Below, one piece after another: positions 35,412 through 44,068 of a DNA stretch of 64,000 nt. The notes under the pieces were generated by a model. That model was not told the DNA's origin. It was given only the letters and a program-made list of their open reading frames with translations, and searched no databases. The DNA comes from Photobacterium rosenbergii (GTDB taxonomy: Bacteria; Pseudomonadota; Gammaproteobacteria; Enterobacterales; Vibrionaceae): contig NZ_PYMB01000006.1 of the NCBI RefSeq assembly GCF_003026455.1, forward strand, positions 1 to 64,000, read 5' to 3'. Each line of letters starts with the position of its first letter. Within the stretch, counting starts at the first letter, position 1. A program made the translations under genes and the position numbers.

Positions 35412-36207
35412 GGTAAGGCTCCTTTTTTGCTGCTGGATTGATGTTGTAAATAAGAATAGCATTAATTTTATGCATTTCTCAAGTTAAATTGTCATATTGT
35501 TGTCATAAAAATAGTTTATGGACTTTGTCTTGGCCTATTTTAGGTAAGTGAATTGTGTTTTTTGGCTTGGATAAAAAGTGTCTCAATTGCTGCATCATCT
35601 TGCTTTTTGGTTTTAAGCTATTGTTTTTATTTGTTTATTTTTGGTTGTATTGTGAGCTGTTTTGGGTTCTTTAATCTTTGTATATAAAAATAAGCCTAGG
35701 GTGGTCTAGGGATCTAAAATGGTTTCAAATGACATTTTTCCCTTTCTTGGTTAGCTTGAGCTTAAGATTACCTATGGAGGTTATGCATATTTGGCAATCA
35801 TTTATGTATTGGATAACACTGTGATACTGTTGTTGAGAGTTTGATAGTAAGCAGCTGGTTTAACTGATATTAAAAGATTGATTTGTGTTTAAGTTGTTGT
35901 TTTATATATGGTGCTAGATAAGCTAAAGCAGGTTTAAATGGATGCTTTAGCGATAATACAATGCCTCATGATTTGTTCTAGGGTAAGGGGGGATACTGGC
36001 AACGATGCCAAACGTTTGCTTTTTTGTTTTTCTTTTGGGTGATAATGGTTGGCTCACAGAACAGCCGCCGATAGGCTCATTAATATGATTCTCCGCTAGT
36101 TATTGACTTTCCTTGCTAGACAATCGCCTACCAGATCCTAAACTGTGCTTGCCGCTGATAAGCCGAGTTATTGTCAGTGACATATTCAAAATAATAACGG
36201 TGAAACT
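35412..36207. other. AT-rich 796-bp gene-free region
   Basis: It holds the promoters of the leftward small-peptide gene and the rightward YhhN gene. A perfect 9-bp inverted repeat GCTAAAGCA / TGCTTTAGC lies at 35922-35951. A CAAACGTTTG palindrome at 36009-36018 resembles a LacI/PurR-type operator. No reading frame has both a good start site and family likeness. Base composition is visibly lower in G+C than the neighbours, and a small RNA is possible but not identifiable. Confidence 0.55.
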
Positions 36208-36834
36208 ATGTGGGTTTGGTTAGCCATTGCTCTTTCTGCTCTTCTACATATAACGGCGGCCTATCACGGCCCCCGTTGGCAATTCTATATTTTCAAGCCT
36301 TTTACCATGCTGCTGTTAATCAGTGTGGCTTGGCAGGCTGGTGATGGTGGCTTTTATCACATGGCTATCATGCTAGGCCTTGTGCTGTCAGTGGCTGGCG
36401 ATGTTTTCTTAATGTGGCCTAAAGATCGGTTCATCATGGGGTTAAGTGCGTTTGCCCTGGCGCATGTTGCCTATTCTGTGGCTTTTTGGTCACAGCTCGG
36501 TAGCCAGATAGTCTGGTGGTTACCCGCGATGCTCGCGGCGGTAGGTGTAATAGTGTTCCTGCTGCTGTTGCCTTCATTGGGCAAGATGGTGATCCCTGTC
36601 GCTATATATATTGCCGTGATAGCCCAGATGGCTTGGGCGGCCGGTGAATTTTGGCTGACGACTTCGACAACCATGGCGCTGCTGGCTTTTGCTGGTGCGG
36701 CGGTGTTTATGTTTTCCGATCTCTGTTTAGCCATTGACCGTTTCCGTGGGCCCTTCAAGTCGGCGACCACCATGGTGATGACCAGCTATTTCCTTGCCCA
36801 ATCGTTGATTGTTGCCACTTTACTGGCTGTTTAG
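36208..36834 (+). CDS. yhhN: YhhN-family (lysoplasmalogenase-like) membrane protein
   Basis: A 208-residue polytopic membrane protein (about seven to eight helices) of the YhhN/TMEM86 family. Eukaryotic members hydrolyse lysoplasmalogen; the bacterial function is unproven. Conserved features are FKPFTMLLLI, LVLSVAGDVFLMWPKDRFIMGL with acidic residues, and FSDLCLAIDRF. The start ATG follows CGGTGAAACT. It stands alone downstream of the long gene-free region. Confidence 0.85.
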   Translation: MWVWLAIALSALLHITAAYHGPRWQFYIFKPFTMLLLISVAWQAGDGGFYHMAIMLGLVLSVAGDVFLMWPKDRFIMGLSAFALAHVAYSVAFWSQLGSQIVWWLPAMLAAVGVIVFLLLLPSLGKMVIPVAIYIAVIAQMAWAAGEFWLTTSTTMALLAFAGAAVFMFSDLCLAIDRFRGPFKSATTMVMTSYFLAQSLIVATLLAV

Positions 36835-36902
36835 TTACTGATTAATGAAACTTTTTCATCTAAAAGCCTGTCTTTGGATCATACTGAAGAGAGGTTATAT
36901 CA

Positions 36903-37235
36903 ATGGGGAAGGTGATGTCGGATAACTGGTGCAAAATATATGATGCCGCTAATTCGCTTGAAGCGCATAGCCTCAAAGGGATGCTAGAAGCCCAGCATAT
37001 TGCCGTGCAGCTGAGCGGGGAAGGCCTTGGATCCGCAGTCGGGGAGTTGCCGGCTAATGCGGTAGAAGTGGGCCTTTGGGTGAGGGACTTCCAGCAATCG
37101 AGTGCCCAAAGGTTGCTTGCCGAATATGAGCAGGCCGATCAGACCGCTTGGGTGTGTACAGGTTGTGGCGAGCAAAATGGTAGCCAGTTTGAATTGTGCT
37201 GGCAGTGCGGACGGGACAGGGCGGCAGGATCCTAA
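36903..37235 (+). CDS. DUF2007 protein with C-terminal zinc ribbon
   Basis: A 110-residue protein. The first 75 residues match the DUF2007 (putative signal-transducing) fold: KIYDAANSLEAHSLKGMLEA. The C-terminus carries two CxxC pairs, C85-TGC88 and C99-WQC102, predicted to bind zinc. An alternative start four codons later (36915) is also preceded by a purine-rich site and cannot be excluded. Function is unknown, and no partner was identified. Confidence 0.8.
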   Translation: MGKVMSDNWCKIYDAANSLEAHSLKGMLEAQHIAVQLSGEGLGSAVGELPANAVEVGLWVRDFQQSSAQRLLAEYEQADQTAWVCTGCGEQNGSQFELCWQCGRDRAAGS

Positions 37236-37333
37236 AACATACATACAAAATGCACTAATTTGTTTCTGGTCAAACTTTCCCCAACGGCATAGCGCTACAA
37301 TGCGGTTATTAATTCGTGAAGAGAATGCCTACC

Positions 37334-37579
37334 ATGAGTGATAATCAAGTCCACGCCCATAACCTGTTGAATATGTTGTTGGCAGCGGAAACACCCTATA
37401 CCTTTGCCAGCCTGAAGCAGGCTATTGTGGCGGAGTACGGTGAAGATGTACGTTTCTATACCTGTAGCCAGCAAGATCTGACTTTTGATGCCCTGATGAC
37501 GTTCTTGCTAGATCGCCGCAAAGTGGTACAAGACGGTGAATATGTGGCGGCCAACCGTGAGCGTATGTGCAATCACTAA
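37334..37579 (+). CDS. yecH: YecH-family metal-binding protein (DUF2492)
   Basis: An 81-residue small cytosolic protein. HAHNLLNMLL at the start, RFYTCSQQDLTFDALMTFLL and a C-terminal MCNH are conserved with E. coli YecH, which is of similar length (79). Cys and His residues at the centre and C-terminus suggest metal binding. The start ATG at 37334 keeps the family length, although the open frame begins six codons earlier. Function is unknown. Confidence 0.88.
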   Translation: MSDNQVHAHNLLNMLLAAETPYTFASLKQAIVAEYGEDVRFYTCSQQDLTFDALMTFLLDRRKVVQDGEYVAANRERMCNH

Positions 37580-37749
37580 TGCTGCTGTGAAGCGGTTGGC
37601 GCCAGCTGGCCGCTGAGAAATGCGGGTGGTAAAAATATCGCCACCCCGCTGATGGTTTGTTATACTCTCCCGCCTCCGGTTAGCATTCTGGCTGATCGTT
37701 CTTATTTCTTGAAACTTCTTTTATTTATTCACTATCTGAGGTCTGCTCT

Positions 37750-38340
37750 GTGGAAATTATTTCTGCGGCGGTCATGCTATTTCTGATCATGGATCCGCTC
37801 GGCAACTTGCCGGTTATGTTGTCTATCCTGCGGCACATTGAGCCAAAGCGCCGCCGTTTTATCATGATCCGTGAATTGTTGATTGCCTTGGTGATCTTGC
37901 TGTTGTTCTTGTTCGGCGGCCAGAAGATGCTGAACTTCCTGCATGTTTCGACCGAGACCGTGAGTATTTCCGGCGGTATTATCCTATTCCTTATCGCAAT
38001 CAGGATGATCTTCCCCCAACCGGGTGGCGTGACCGGCCTTGCTGCCGGTGAAGAGCCGTTTATCGTACCGATGGCAATCCCGATGATTGCCGGGCCTTCG
38101 GTGCTGGCCTCATTACTGTTGTTGTCCAATCAGGAGCCGGGCCGTACTGGGGACTGGGTGATAGCCGTCTTGCTGGCGTGGGGCGCGTCGTTTGTGATCC
38201 TGATGTTCTACGAGGTGTTCAACCGCCTGTTGGGTGAGAAAGGGCTCAAGGCCGTCGAGCGTTTGATGGGCTTGTTGTTGATCATGATATCGACCCAGAT
38301 GTTCCTGGACGGGATCCGCAAGTTCTTCATGATTGGCTAG
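37750..38340 (+). CDS. yhgN: MarC-family membrane protein YhgN
   Basis: A 196-residue inner-membrane protein with about six helices, of the MarC/YhgN family (UPF0056). It aligns closely with E. coli YhgN (197): FLIMDPLGNLPVMLSIL, EPKRRRFIMIRELLIA, ETVSISGGIILFLIA and GEEPFIVPMAIPMIAGP. Despite the old name, no role in multidrug resistance is established. It starts with GTG, with GAGG 8 nt upstream. A strong bidirectional terminator follows. Confidence 0.93.
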   Translation: MEIISAAVMLFLIMDPLGNLPVMLSILRHIEPKRRRFIMIRELLIALVILLLFLFGGQKMLNFLHVSTETVSISGGIILFLIAIRMIFPQPGGVTGLAAGEEPFIVPMAIPMIAGPSVLASLLLLSNQEPGRTGDWVIAVLLAWGASFVILMFYEVFNRLLGEKGLKAVERLMGLLLIMISTQMFLDGIRKFFMIG

Positions 38341-38353
38341 CTGCCGGTGTGAT

Positions 38354-38385
38354 AAAAAAACGAGGCCAACGGGCCTCGTTTTTTT
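38354..38385. terminator. Bidirectional terminator between yhgN and yhhL
   Basis: CGAGGCC / GGCCTCG stem with A7 and T7 flanks; the last bases overlap the yhhL stop region. Confidence 0.93.
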
Positions 38386-38650
38386 ACATCATATGTTTGC
38401 GCCTGATATCAAGCAGGGCAAAGATACCGAAGATAAGGATTGACCACTTTTCCCACCGGGTCATGGTGATCTTGTCGCCGAAGGCGCCGATGAAAATCAG
38501 CATTTGCAGGCCATGCATCATAAACAGGAAGGCTGTCATGATGTAGAGCGCCATGGCCGCGACGCCCGGGAACGGGTGGAAAATGTTGATGAGCAAAACT
38601 AGCCAGACAAAGCCGATGGCTGCCTTGGCAAGTAAAATTAGTGCTTTCAT
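38384..38650 (-). CDS. yhhL: DUF1145 membrane protein YhhL
   Basis: An 88-residue membrane protein with three hydrophobic helices. It corresponds to E. coli YhhL (89 residues), which lies beside rsmD in the same order. NIFHPFPGVAAMALYIM and HGLQMLIF are family features. The start overlaps the rsmD stop as ATGA, indicating translational coupling. Function is unknown. Confidence 0.85.
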   Translation of the reverse strand: MKALILLAKAAIGFVWLVLLINIFHPFPGVAAMALYIMTAFLFMMHGLQMLIFIGAFGDKITMTRWEKWSILIFGIFALLDIRRKHMM

Positions 38651-39252
38651 GCTTCCTCTCTTTCGAATAAGCGGTAACAGACTTGTCCCGCTGTTTTTTC
38701 CCTGTGGAGATGCCAGTGTGCTGGTGTCACTAGCTCCCCGAGTTCTTTCTCGGCCTCAATGTAAATAACCGCATGGGGTGATAGCCAGTTATTCTGCTCA
38801 AGCAGGGCGATCGCCTCGTCGATGAGATCTTTGCGGAACGGTGGGTCGATAAACACCACGTCATGCGGGGTACCGACTTGCTTGAGGAAAGCCAGGCTGT
38901 CGGTGTTGAGGACCTTGGCATTGTCGGCGCCGATGGTGGCGCGGTTTTTTTCTAGCTGATCAGCGGCCTTTTTGTCGAGCTCGAGCATGGTGACATGTCT
39001 GGCACCGCGCGACAGGGCTTCGAAGCTCAGGCTACCGCTGCCGGTGAACAGGTCAAGGCAGCGTGCTTCGATAATATCTTGTGCCAACCAGTTGAAAACG
39101 GTCTCTTTGACGCGGTCTGTGGTTGGGCGGAGGCCTTCAACGTCGTGGACAGGAAGTTTGCGCCCACGCCAGCGTCCGCTGATGATCCGAACGAATCCGT
39201 CACGGCGGCTGTTTGGCATATTTCGCCCTGATTGTTGTCTGCGTCTTGTCAT
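38647..39252 (-). CDS. rsmD: 16S rRNA (guanine966-N2)-methyltransferase
   Basis: SAM-dependent methyltransferase that modifies G966 of 16S rRNA in the 30S subunit. It has 201 residues (E. coli 198). RIISGRWRGRKLPV leads the domain, followed by the RPTTDRVKETVFNWL block, the SAM motif LDLFTGSGSLSFEALSRGA and catalytic DPPFRK. A start at 39219 has a better ribosome site (AGGG), but the Arg-rich MTRRRQ N-terminus fits the Vibrio pattern as I recall it. It is divergent from ftsY as in E. coli. Confidence 0.94.
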   Translation of the reverse strand: MTRRRQQSGRNMPNSRRDGFVRIISGRWRGRKLPVHDVEGLRPTTDRVKETVFNWLAQDIIEARCLDLFTGSGSLSFEALSRGARHVTMLELDKKAADQLEKNRATIGADNAKVLNTDSLAFLKQVGTPHDVVFIDPPFRKDLIDEAIALLEQNNWLSPHAVIYIEAEKELGELVTPAHWHLHREKTAGQVCYRLFEREEA

Positions 39253-39395
39253 AGATTTCTTCGACCGTTTAGAAAATGATAGTATACCTAAACCCCTTGG
39301 CTGTAGGCGAAAACATGATGCCGAAATCATGCCGCTGGGGGTATACACCTGTGTTTAGGCCGCAAATTGTACCAATCAAGCTCTAGGATTTGCCA

Positions 39396-40610
39396 ATGGC
39401 AGAAAAAAAGAAACGCGGATTATTTTCGTGGTTGGGTTTTGGCTCTGAGGAGCAGACCGAGCAAACCGAACAAAATCAAGAACAATCAACGGTTTCAGCT
39501 GAGGCTGAAGCAGTAAAAGAACAAGCGACAGAACAACAAGAAGCCGAAGCTGCCGCCAAGGCAGCAGCGGAAGCGGAAGCTGAGGCAGCCGCCCAGGTCG
39601 TTGCGGAAGAAGAAGCCAAGGCCCAAGCGGCACAGCTGCAAGAAGAGCAGCTACAGCAAGCGGAGGCGCTGCAGGAAAAACCAAAGAGCGAAGGTTTCTT
39701 TGCCCGCCTAATGCGTGGTTTGAAGAAGACCAAGACCAACTTTGGCTCCGGGTTTGCTAGCCTATTCCGTGGCAAGAAAATCGATGACGACCTGTTCGAG
39801 GAGTTGGAAGAGCAACTGCTGGTGGCCGATGTCGGTATGGATACCACCCTCAAGATCATTGAGAACCTGACCGATAAGGCGGATCGCAAGTCCCTGAAAG
39901 ACGGTGATGCCCTATACGGCCTGCTAAAAGAAGAACTGTCTGGCATGCTAGCCAAGGTTGAACAACCATTGGTGATTGATGAAGCCAAAAAGCCTTACGT
40001 CATTTTGATGGTTGGTGTTAACGGTGTCGGTAAGACCACAACCATCGGTAAGCTGGCCAAGCAGTTCCAGAGCCAGGGTAAATCTGTGATGCTGGCAGCC
40101 GGTGATACCTTCCGTGCGGCAGCTGTTGAACAGCTGCAGGTCTGGGGTGAGCGTAACAACGTGCCGGTTGTTGCCCAGCATACCGGTGCGGACAGTGCCT
40201 CGGTGATCTTCGATGCTATCGAGTCAGCCAAAGCGAAGAATGTTGATGTGGTGATTGCCGATACCGCAGGCCGCCTGCAGAACAAGGGCAACCTGATGGA
40301 AGAGCTGCGCAAGATTGTCCGTGTGATGAAGAAGGTCGATCCGCATGCGCCGCATGAAATTATGCTGACGGTCGATGCAGGTACTGGCCAGAATGCGATC
40401 AGCCAGGCCAAATTGTTCAGTGAGGTTGCCCCGGTAACCGGTATTACCCTGACCAAGTTGGATGGTACCGCCAAGGGTGGTGTGATCTTTGCCATTGCTG
40501 ATCAGTTCAATATCCCAATCCGCTACATCGGTATCGGTGAAGGGATTGAAGACTTGCGCCCATTTGCGGCAGATGAGTTTATCGAAGCGCTATTTAGTGA
40601 CGAGGATTAA
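39396..40610 (+). CDS. ftsY: Signal recognition particle receptor FtsY
   Basis: SRP receptor GTPase that docks ribosome-SRP complexes at the SecYEG translocon. It has 404 residues. The N-terminal A domain (about 10-105) is highly acidic and rich in Glu, Gln and Ala. The NG domain follows with GVNGVGKTTTIGKLA (G1), DTFRAAA, DTAGRLQ (G3) and TKLDGTAKGG (G4/G5). The start ATG at 39396 has AGGA upstream. It is the first gene of ftsY-ftsE-ftsX-rpoH, the conserved gamma-proteobacterial order. Confidence 0.97.
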   Translation: MAEKKKRGLFSWLGFGSEEQTEQTEQNQEQSTVSAEAEAVKEQATEQQEAEAAAKAAAEAEAEAAAQVVAEEEAKAQAAQLQEEQLQQAEALQEKPKSEGFFARLMRGLKKTKTNFGSGFASLFRGKKIDDDLFEELEEQLLVADVGMDTTLKIIENLTDKADRKSLKDGDALYGLLKEELSGMLAKVEQPLVIDEAKKPYVILMVGVNGVGKTTTIGKLAKQFQSQGKSVMLAAGDTFRAAAVEQLQVWGERNNVPVVAQHTGADSASVIFDAIESAKAKNVDVVIADTAGRLQNKGNLMEELRKIVRVMKKVDPHAPHEIMLTVDAGTGQNAISQAKLFSEVAPVTGITLTKLDGTAKGGVIFAIADQFNIPIRYIGIGEGIEDLRPFAADEFIEALFSDED

Positions 40611-40613
40611 GGT

Positions 40614-41285
40614 GTGATTCGGTTTCAGCAGGTAAGTAAGGCTTATCGGGGCGGACGCCAGGCCCTGCAAAAGGTCGATTTCCATCTGCAGCCTGCAGAT
40701 ATGGCGTTCCTGACTGGGCACTCAGGTGCAGGTAAGAGTACCCTGCTGAAACTGATATGCGCCATCGAACGGCCAAGTGACGGCAAAATCATGTTCAATG
40801 GCCATGATATTACCCGTATCGGCAGCAAGCAGATCCCGTTTTTGCGCCGCAATATCGGTATTATTTTCCAGGACCATAAGTTGCTGATGGATAGGACTAT
40901 CTACGACAACGTGGCCCTGCCGTTGCGGGTTGAGCAAGCTACCGAGAACGAGATCAAGCGCCGGGTATCCGCGGCGCTTGATAAGGTGGGGCTGCTTGAT
41001 AAAGCGCGTTACTTGCCCATCCAGCTATCTGGTGGTGAGCAGCAGCGGGTCGGTATTGCCCGGGCGATTGTCAACAAGCCGATGCTACTTTTGGCCGACG
41101 AGCCAACCGGTAACCTTGATGCGGCATTGTCGCAGCAGATCATGTCCCTGTTCGAGGAGTTCAACCGGGTCGGGGTCACTGTGCTGATGGCGACCCACGA
41201 TACCTCGCTGTTGACCACTCACAATTACCGCCGTTTGGATCTGTACCAGGGACAATTAAGGGAGCTCGCCAGTGGCGCAAAATAA
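40614..41285 (+). CDS. ftsE: Cell division ATP-binding protein FtsE
   Basis: A 223-residue ABC-type ATPase that pairs with FtsX at the septum and activates periplasmic cell-wall amidases through EnvC. Walker A is GHSGAGKST, the signature is LSGGEQQRV, Walker B is LLLADEPT, with the switch His in MATHDT. It starts with GTG 3 nt after the ftsY stop and overlaps ftsX by 14 bp, so translation is coupled. Confidence 0.97.
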   Translation: MIRFQQVSKAYRGGRQALQKVDFHLQPADMAFLTGHSGAGKSTLLKLICAIERPSDGKIMFNGHDITRIGSKQIPFLRRNIGIIFQDHKLLMDRTIYDNVALPLRVEQATENEIKRRVSAALDKVGLLDKARYLPIQLSGGEQQRVGIARAIVNKPMLLLADEPTGNLDAALSQQIMSLFEEFNRVGVTVLMATHDTSLLTTHNYRRLDLYQGQLRELASGAK

Positions 41286-42198
41286 AACCGGTTTTTTTGC
41301 CTTGCACAAGCAGCAATGTAAGCAGTCACTCGCAGACATGATGCGTCGTCCGCTCGGCAATATCCTGACCTTGGCAGTGTTGGCTTTTGCCTTGACCCTA
41401 CCTGCGAGTTTCTACCTGTTTGCCAAAAACGTCACCGTGGTGGCACAGGTATGGCAGAACCCGACCCAGATGACCATCTATTTGGAGCCGGGTACATCTA
41501 CTGGGCAGGCAGAGCTATTGCATGACGAGTTGGCCCAGTGGCCGGAAATCGACAGCTTGGAGGCCATTTCTCCACAGCAAGGCTTGGTTGAGTTTCGTCA
41601 GCAGGCAGGCTTTGAACAAGCTCTGAGTTTACTCGATGATAATCCGTTGCCAGCCGTGTTGGTTGTTAAACCAACCGAGGCGTGGCAGCTCGATGCCAAG
41701 GCTACCGAGCTTGCGTCGCGTTTGCGGATGCAAAACCGGGTCGATGAGGTGCGCCTCGACAGTGATTGGCTCCAGCGTTTGGCTGCGATTAAGCAACTTG
41801 TCATTATTCTGGCTATGATTATGTCCGGGCTGATGCTGTTTGCGGTCTTCTTGATTGTGGGTAATACCCTACGCCTGCAGGTACTCAACCAGCGCGATGA
41901 AATCCAGGTGATGAAGCTGGTCGGGGCGACCGACAGCTTTATCCTACGTCCATATCTCTATACCGGGGTTTGGTATGGTTTGATTGGCGGGATAGCTGCC
42001 TGGGTGCTGACATTTATCGTGTCAATATTGCTCGATGGTGCGGTAGCGCATTTGGCGGATTTGTACGATAGCCCGTTCAGGATGATTGGATTAGGTTGGG
42101 ATGAGTCGTTGATCTTGTTGATGATCTCGGCATTTCTTGGGCTGCTGGCAGCGCGTTTGTCCGCTGGGCGCCATTTGAAAGAAATTGAACCTATCTGA
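41272..42198 (+). CDS. ftsX: Cell division membrane protein FtsX
   Basis: A 308-residue membrane subunit of the FtsEX complex with four membrane helices. The first is at about 28-48, and a periplasmic loop of about 110 residues follows, as expected for amidase-activator recruitment. The other three helices lie in the C-terminal half (IIMSGLMLFAVFLIVGNT...). It uses a GTG start inside the end of ftsE. It is followed by rpoH 122 bp downstream. Confidence 0.96.
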   Translation: MAQNKTGFFALHKQQCKQSLADMMRRPLGNILTLAVLAFALTLPASFYLFAKNVTVVAQVWQNPTQMTIYLEPGTSTGQAELLHDELAQWPEIDSLEAISPQQGLVEFRQQAGFEQALSLLDDNPLPAVLVVKPTEAWQLDAKATELASRLRMQNRVDEVRLDSDWLQRLAAIKQLVIILAMIMSGLMLFAVFLIVGNTLRLQVLNQRDEIQVMKLVGATDSFILRPYLYTGVWYGLIGGIAAWVLTFIVSILLDGAVAHLADLYDSPFRMIGLGWDESLILLMISAFLGLLAARLSAGRHLKEIEPI

Positions 42199-42320
42199 CA
42201 TTTTTAACTCTACAAATAGGGTAAATTACGCGGCTTGCTTGCAATGAGGCCTATTTTACAGGCATCATTGTCGGTTCATGCAATTTCGCATTGGTACAAA
42301 AAATAAACGAGGTTTGTTGA

Positions 42321-43181
42321 ATGGCACAAGAGATGACTTCAATGGCTCTAGTCACTGCAGATAGTCTGGATAGCTATGTCCAGAGCGTCAACAGCTATCC
42401 TATGCTGTCGGCGGAGCAGGAGCGCGAGTTAGCTGAGCGTCTTCATTTTGATGGTGATCTCAATGCGGCAAAGGCATTGGTCATGTCCCATCTGCGCTTT
42501 GTTGTTCACATTGCTCGTGGCTATTCAGGCTACGGCTTGCCAATGGCTGATCTGGTTCAGGAAGGTAACATTGGCTTGATGAAAGCGGTCAAGCGCTTCA
42601 ACCCTGAAGTAGGCGTCCGTTTGGTTTCTTTCGCTGTCCATTGGATCAAAGCTGAGATCCATGAGTACGTCCTGCGTAACTGGCGTATCGTCAAAGTGGC
42701 GACGACCAAGGCCCAGCGCAAACTGTTCTTCAACCTGCGTAAGGCGAAAAAACGCCTTGGCTGGTTCAATAATGACGAAGTGCAGATGGTCGCTGATCAG
42801 TTGGGTGTAGAGGCAAATGAAGTCCGCGAGATGGAATCCCGCCTAGCTGCACAGGATCCGGCATTCGAAATGCCGACAGAAGACGATGATCGCGAAGCCA
42901 GTTACAGCGCACCTGCGTATTACCTTGAGGATAAATCGTCAGACGTTGCTCTGAGCGTTGAGGAAAACAATTGGGAAACCCACGCCAACAACCGCCTGTC
43001 GAATGCCCTGTCTAGCCTCGATGACCGAAGCCAGCACATTGTGCGTTCGCGCTGGCTGGAAGACAACAAGGCGACCTTGCAAGAGCTAGCTGAGCACTAT
43101 CAGGTATCTGCCGAGCGGATCCGTCAGCTAGAGAAAAATGCGATGAAAAAGCTTAAAGAAGCGGTGGGTGATTTTGCCTGA
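42321..43181 (+). CDS. rpoH: RNA polymerase heat-shock sigma factor (sigma-32)
   Basis: Sigma factor for heat-shock promoters. It has 286 residues (E. coli 284). Region 2 contains [24 protein letters not shown]. The RpoH box [13 protein letters not shown], a target for FtsH and chaperone control, is intact. Region 4 ends [20 protein letters not shown]. The ribosome site is ACGAGG. The upstream 122-bp region is its own promoter area. A terminator and DnaA-box-like sites lie downstream. Confidence 0.98.
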   Translation: MAQEMTSMALVTADSLDSYVQSVNSYPMLSAEQERELAERLHFDGDLNAAKALVMSHLRFVVHIARGYSGYGLPMADLVQEGNIGLMKAVKRFNPEVGVRLVSFAVHWIKAEIHEYVLRNWRIVKVATTKAQRKLFFNLRKAKKRLGWFNNDEVQMVADQLGVEANEVREMESRLAAQDPAFEMPTEDDDREASYSAPAYYLEDKSSDVALSVEENNWETHANNRLSNALSSLDDRSQHIVRSRWLEDNKATLQELAEHYQVSAERIRQLEKNAMKKLKEAVGDFA

Positions 43182-43195
43182 GGATCCTCGGTAAA

Positions 43196-43204
43196 CTATC
43201 CACA
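43196..43204 (+). promoter_or_regulatory. DnaA-box-like site 1
   Basis: CTATCCACA, eight of nine matches to the DnaA box TTATCCACA. It lies 15 nt after the rpoH stop. Confidence 0.4.
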
Positions 43205-43218
43205 AATCGCATAACGAG

Positions 43219-43245
43219 AAAACCAGCCAAAGGCTGGTTTTTTTG
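43219..43245 (+). terminator. rpoH terminator
   Basis: AAAACCAGCC / GGCTGGTTTT with an AAA loop and T run. Confidence 0.93.
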
Positions 43246-43653
43246 TGCTTAAAATCTGAGGGATAGATCACAAAACAAAGTAAAAGTGTGAAGTTGAAAC
43301 AGATTTATCCACAGGTTTTTACATGATCCGATCTACATATAGTGGATCCAAATTTCATGAAACACATTATCAACGCAATTCACAGTTTTTTCCACAGCTG
43401 GTGGTGTTTTGATCAGAAGAGGCCTTGGGGATTTTAAAGGTAAGTTGCCAGCCCTTGCGTGACGCGGCTTAGCTTGATTTTTGGCCTTGGCGGTTAACCT
43501 TATTTTTTCGATGGGGTTGTGAGTAACTTGATCGGTTACAATGTCGAGACAAGACGGCGCGTGATGGTTTTGACCAAAACGGACGATCGTCACGTTTTAT
43601 CGGGTAGGGCGATCCTGCCTGTTGATCAATCATTATAAGAGTCGGCGTAATTT
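43246..43653. other. Intergenic region between rpoH and glpE
   Basis: About 400 bp. It carries two further DnaA-box-like sites on the plus strand: TTATCCACA at 43305-43313 (perfect) and TTTTCCACA at 43388-43396 (8 of 9). An open frame on the minus strand (43333-43593) has no ribosome site or family likeness and is not called. The glpE promoter should lie in the last 100 bp. Confidence 0.6.
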
Positions 43654-43983
43654 ATGGATCAATTTGAACATATTTCGGCTGAGCAGGCTTATACCATGCT
43701 CACCCAAGAGGACAGCGAGGCGGTACTTGTTGATATCCGCGATCCCCAGTCATATGCCTTGAGTCATCCTGAAGGCGCGTTTCACCTAACTAATGATACA
43801 ATGGTGGCGTTTATGGATGAGGTTGATTTCGAGCAACCTGTGATTGTGATGTGCTATCACGGTATCAGTAGCCAAGGGGCTGCCCAATATCTTATCCACC
43901 AAGGCTTCGACTGTGTCTACAGCCTCGATGGTGGGTTTGAAGCCTGGAAGCGCAACGCATACCCTTGCGTCCAGATGGCCTGA
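43654..43983 (+). CDS. glpE: Thiosulfate sulfurtransferase GlpE
   Basis: A 109-residue single-domain rhodanese (E. coli 108). The active-site loop is C67-YHGIS, with [11 protein letters not shown] and [11 protein letters not shown] as family motifs. It transfers sulfur from thiosulfate to cyanide or thioredoxin-type acceptors in vitro; its physiological role is unclear. It leads the glpE-glpG pair, which in E. coli lies next to glpR and glpD. The same grouping is seen here. Confidence 0.95.
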   Translation: MDQFEHISAEQAYTMLTQEDSEAVLVDIRDPQSYALSHPEGAFHLTNDTMVAFMDEVDFEQPVIVMCYHGISSQGAAQYLIHQGFDCVYSLDGGFEAWKRNAYPCVQMA

Positions 43984-44068
43984 TTTAGGTCAATCCTGGC
44001 GGGGAGGGCAGGACATGCTTGGTATATCGACCTGATATTGCCGCCAAGCCCTTCATGTGGAGACCGAT

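Noticed and set aside
35774..35824. 16-codon frame with two Trp codons after GGAGG
   Set aside because: GGAGG is only 2 nt from the inner ATG and overlaps the outer one, so spacing is wrong; no attenuator-like terminator follows.
36009..36018. PurR operator upstream of yhhN
   Set aside because: Only the central CAAACGTTTG is palindromic; flanks do not extend the PurR consensus and the site is 190 nt from the gene.
41272..41285. Apparent frameshift between ftsE and ftsX
   Set aside because: It is a genuine short overlap with a GTG start, common for ftsEX, and both proteins are complete.
43333..43593. 86-codon minus-strand frame between rpoH and glpE
   Set aside because: No ribosome site and no recognisable domain, and it covers the DnaA-box-like sites; likely chance.
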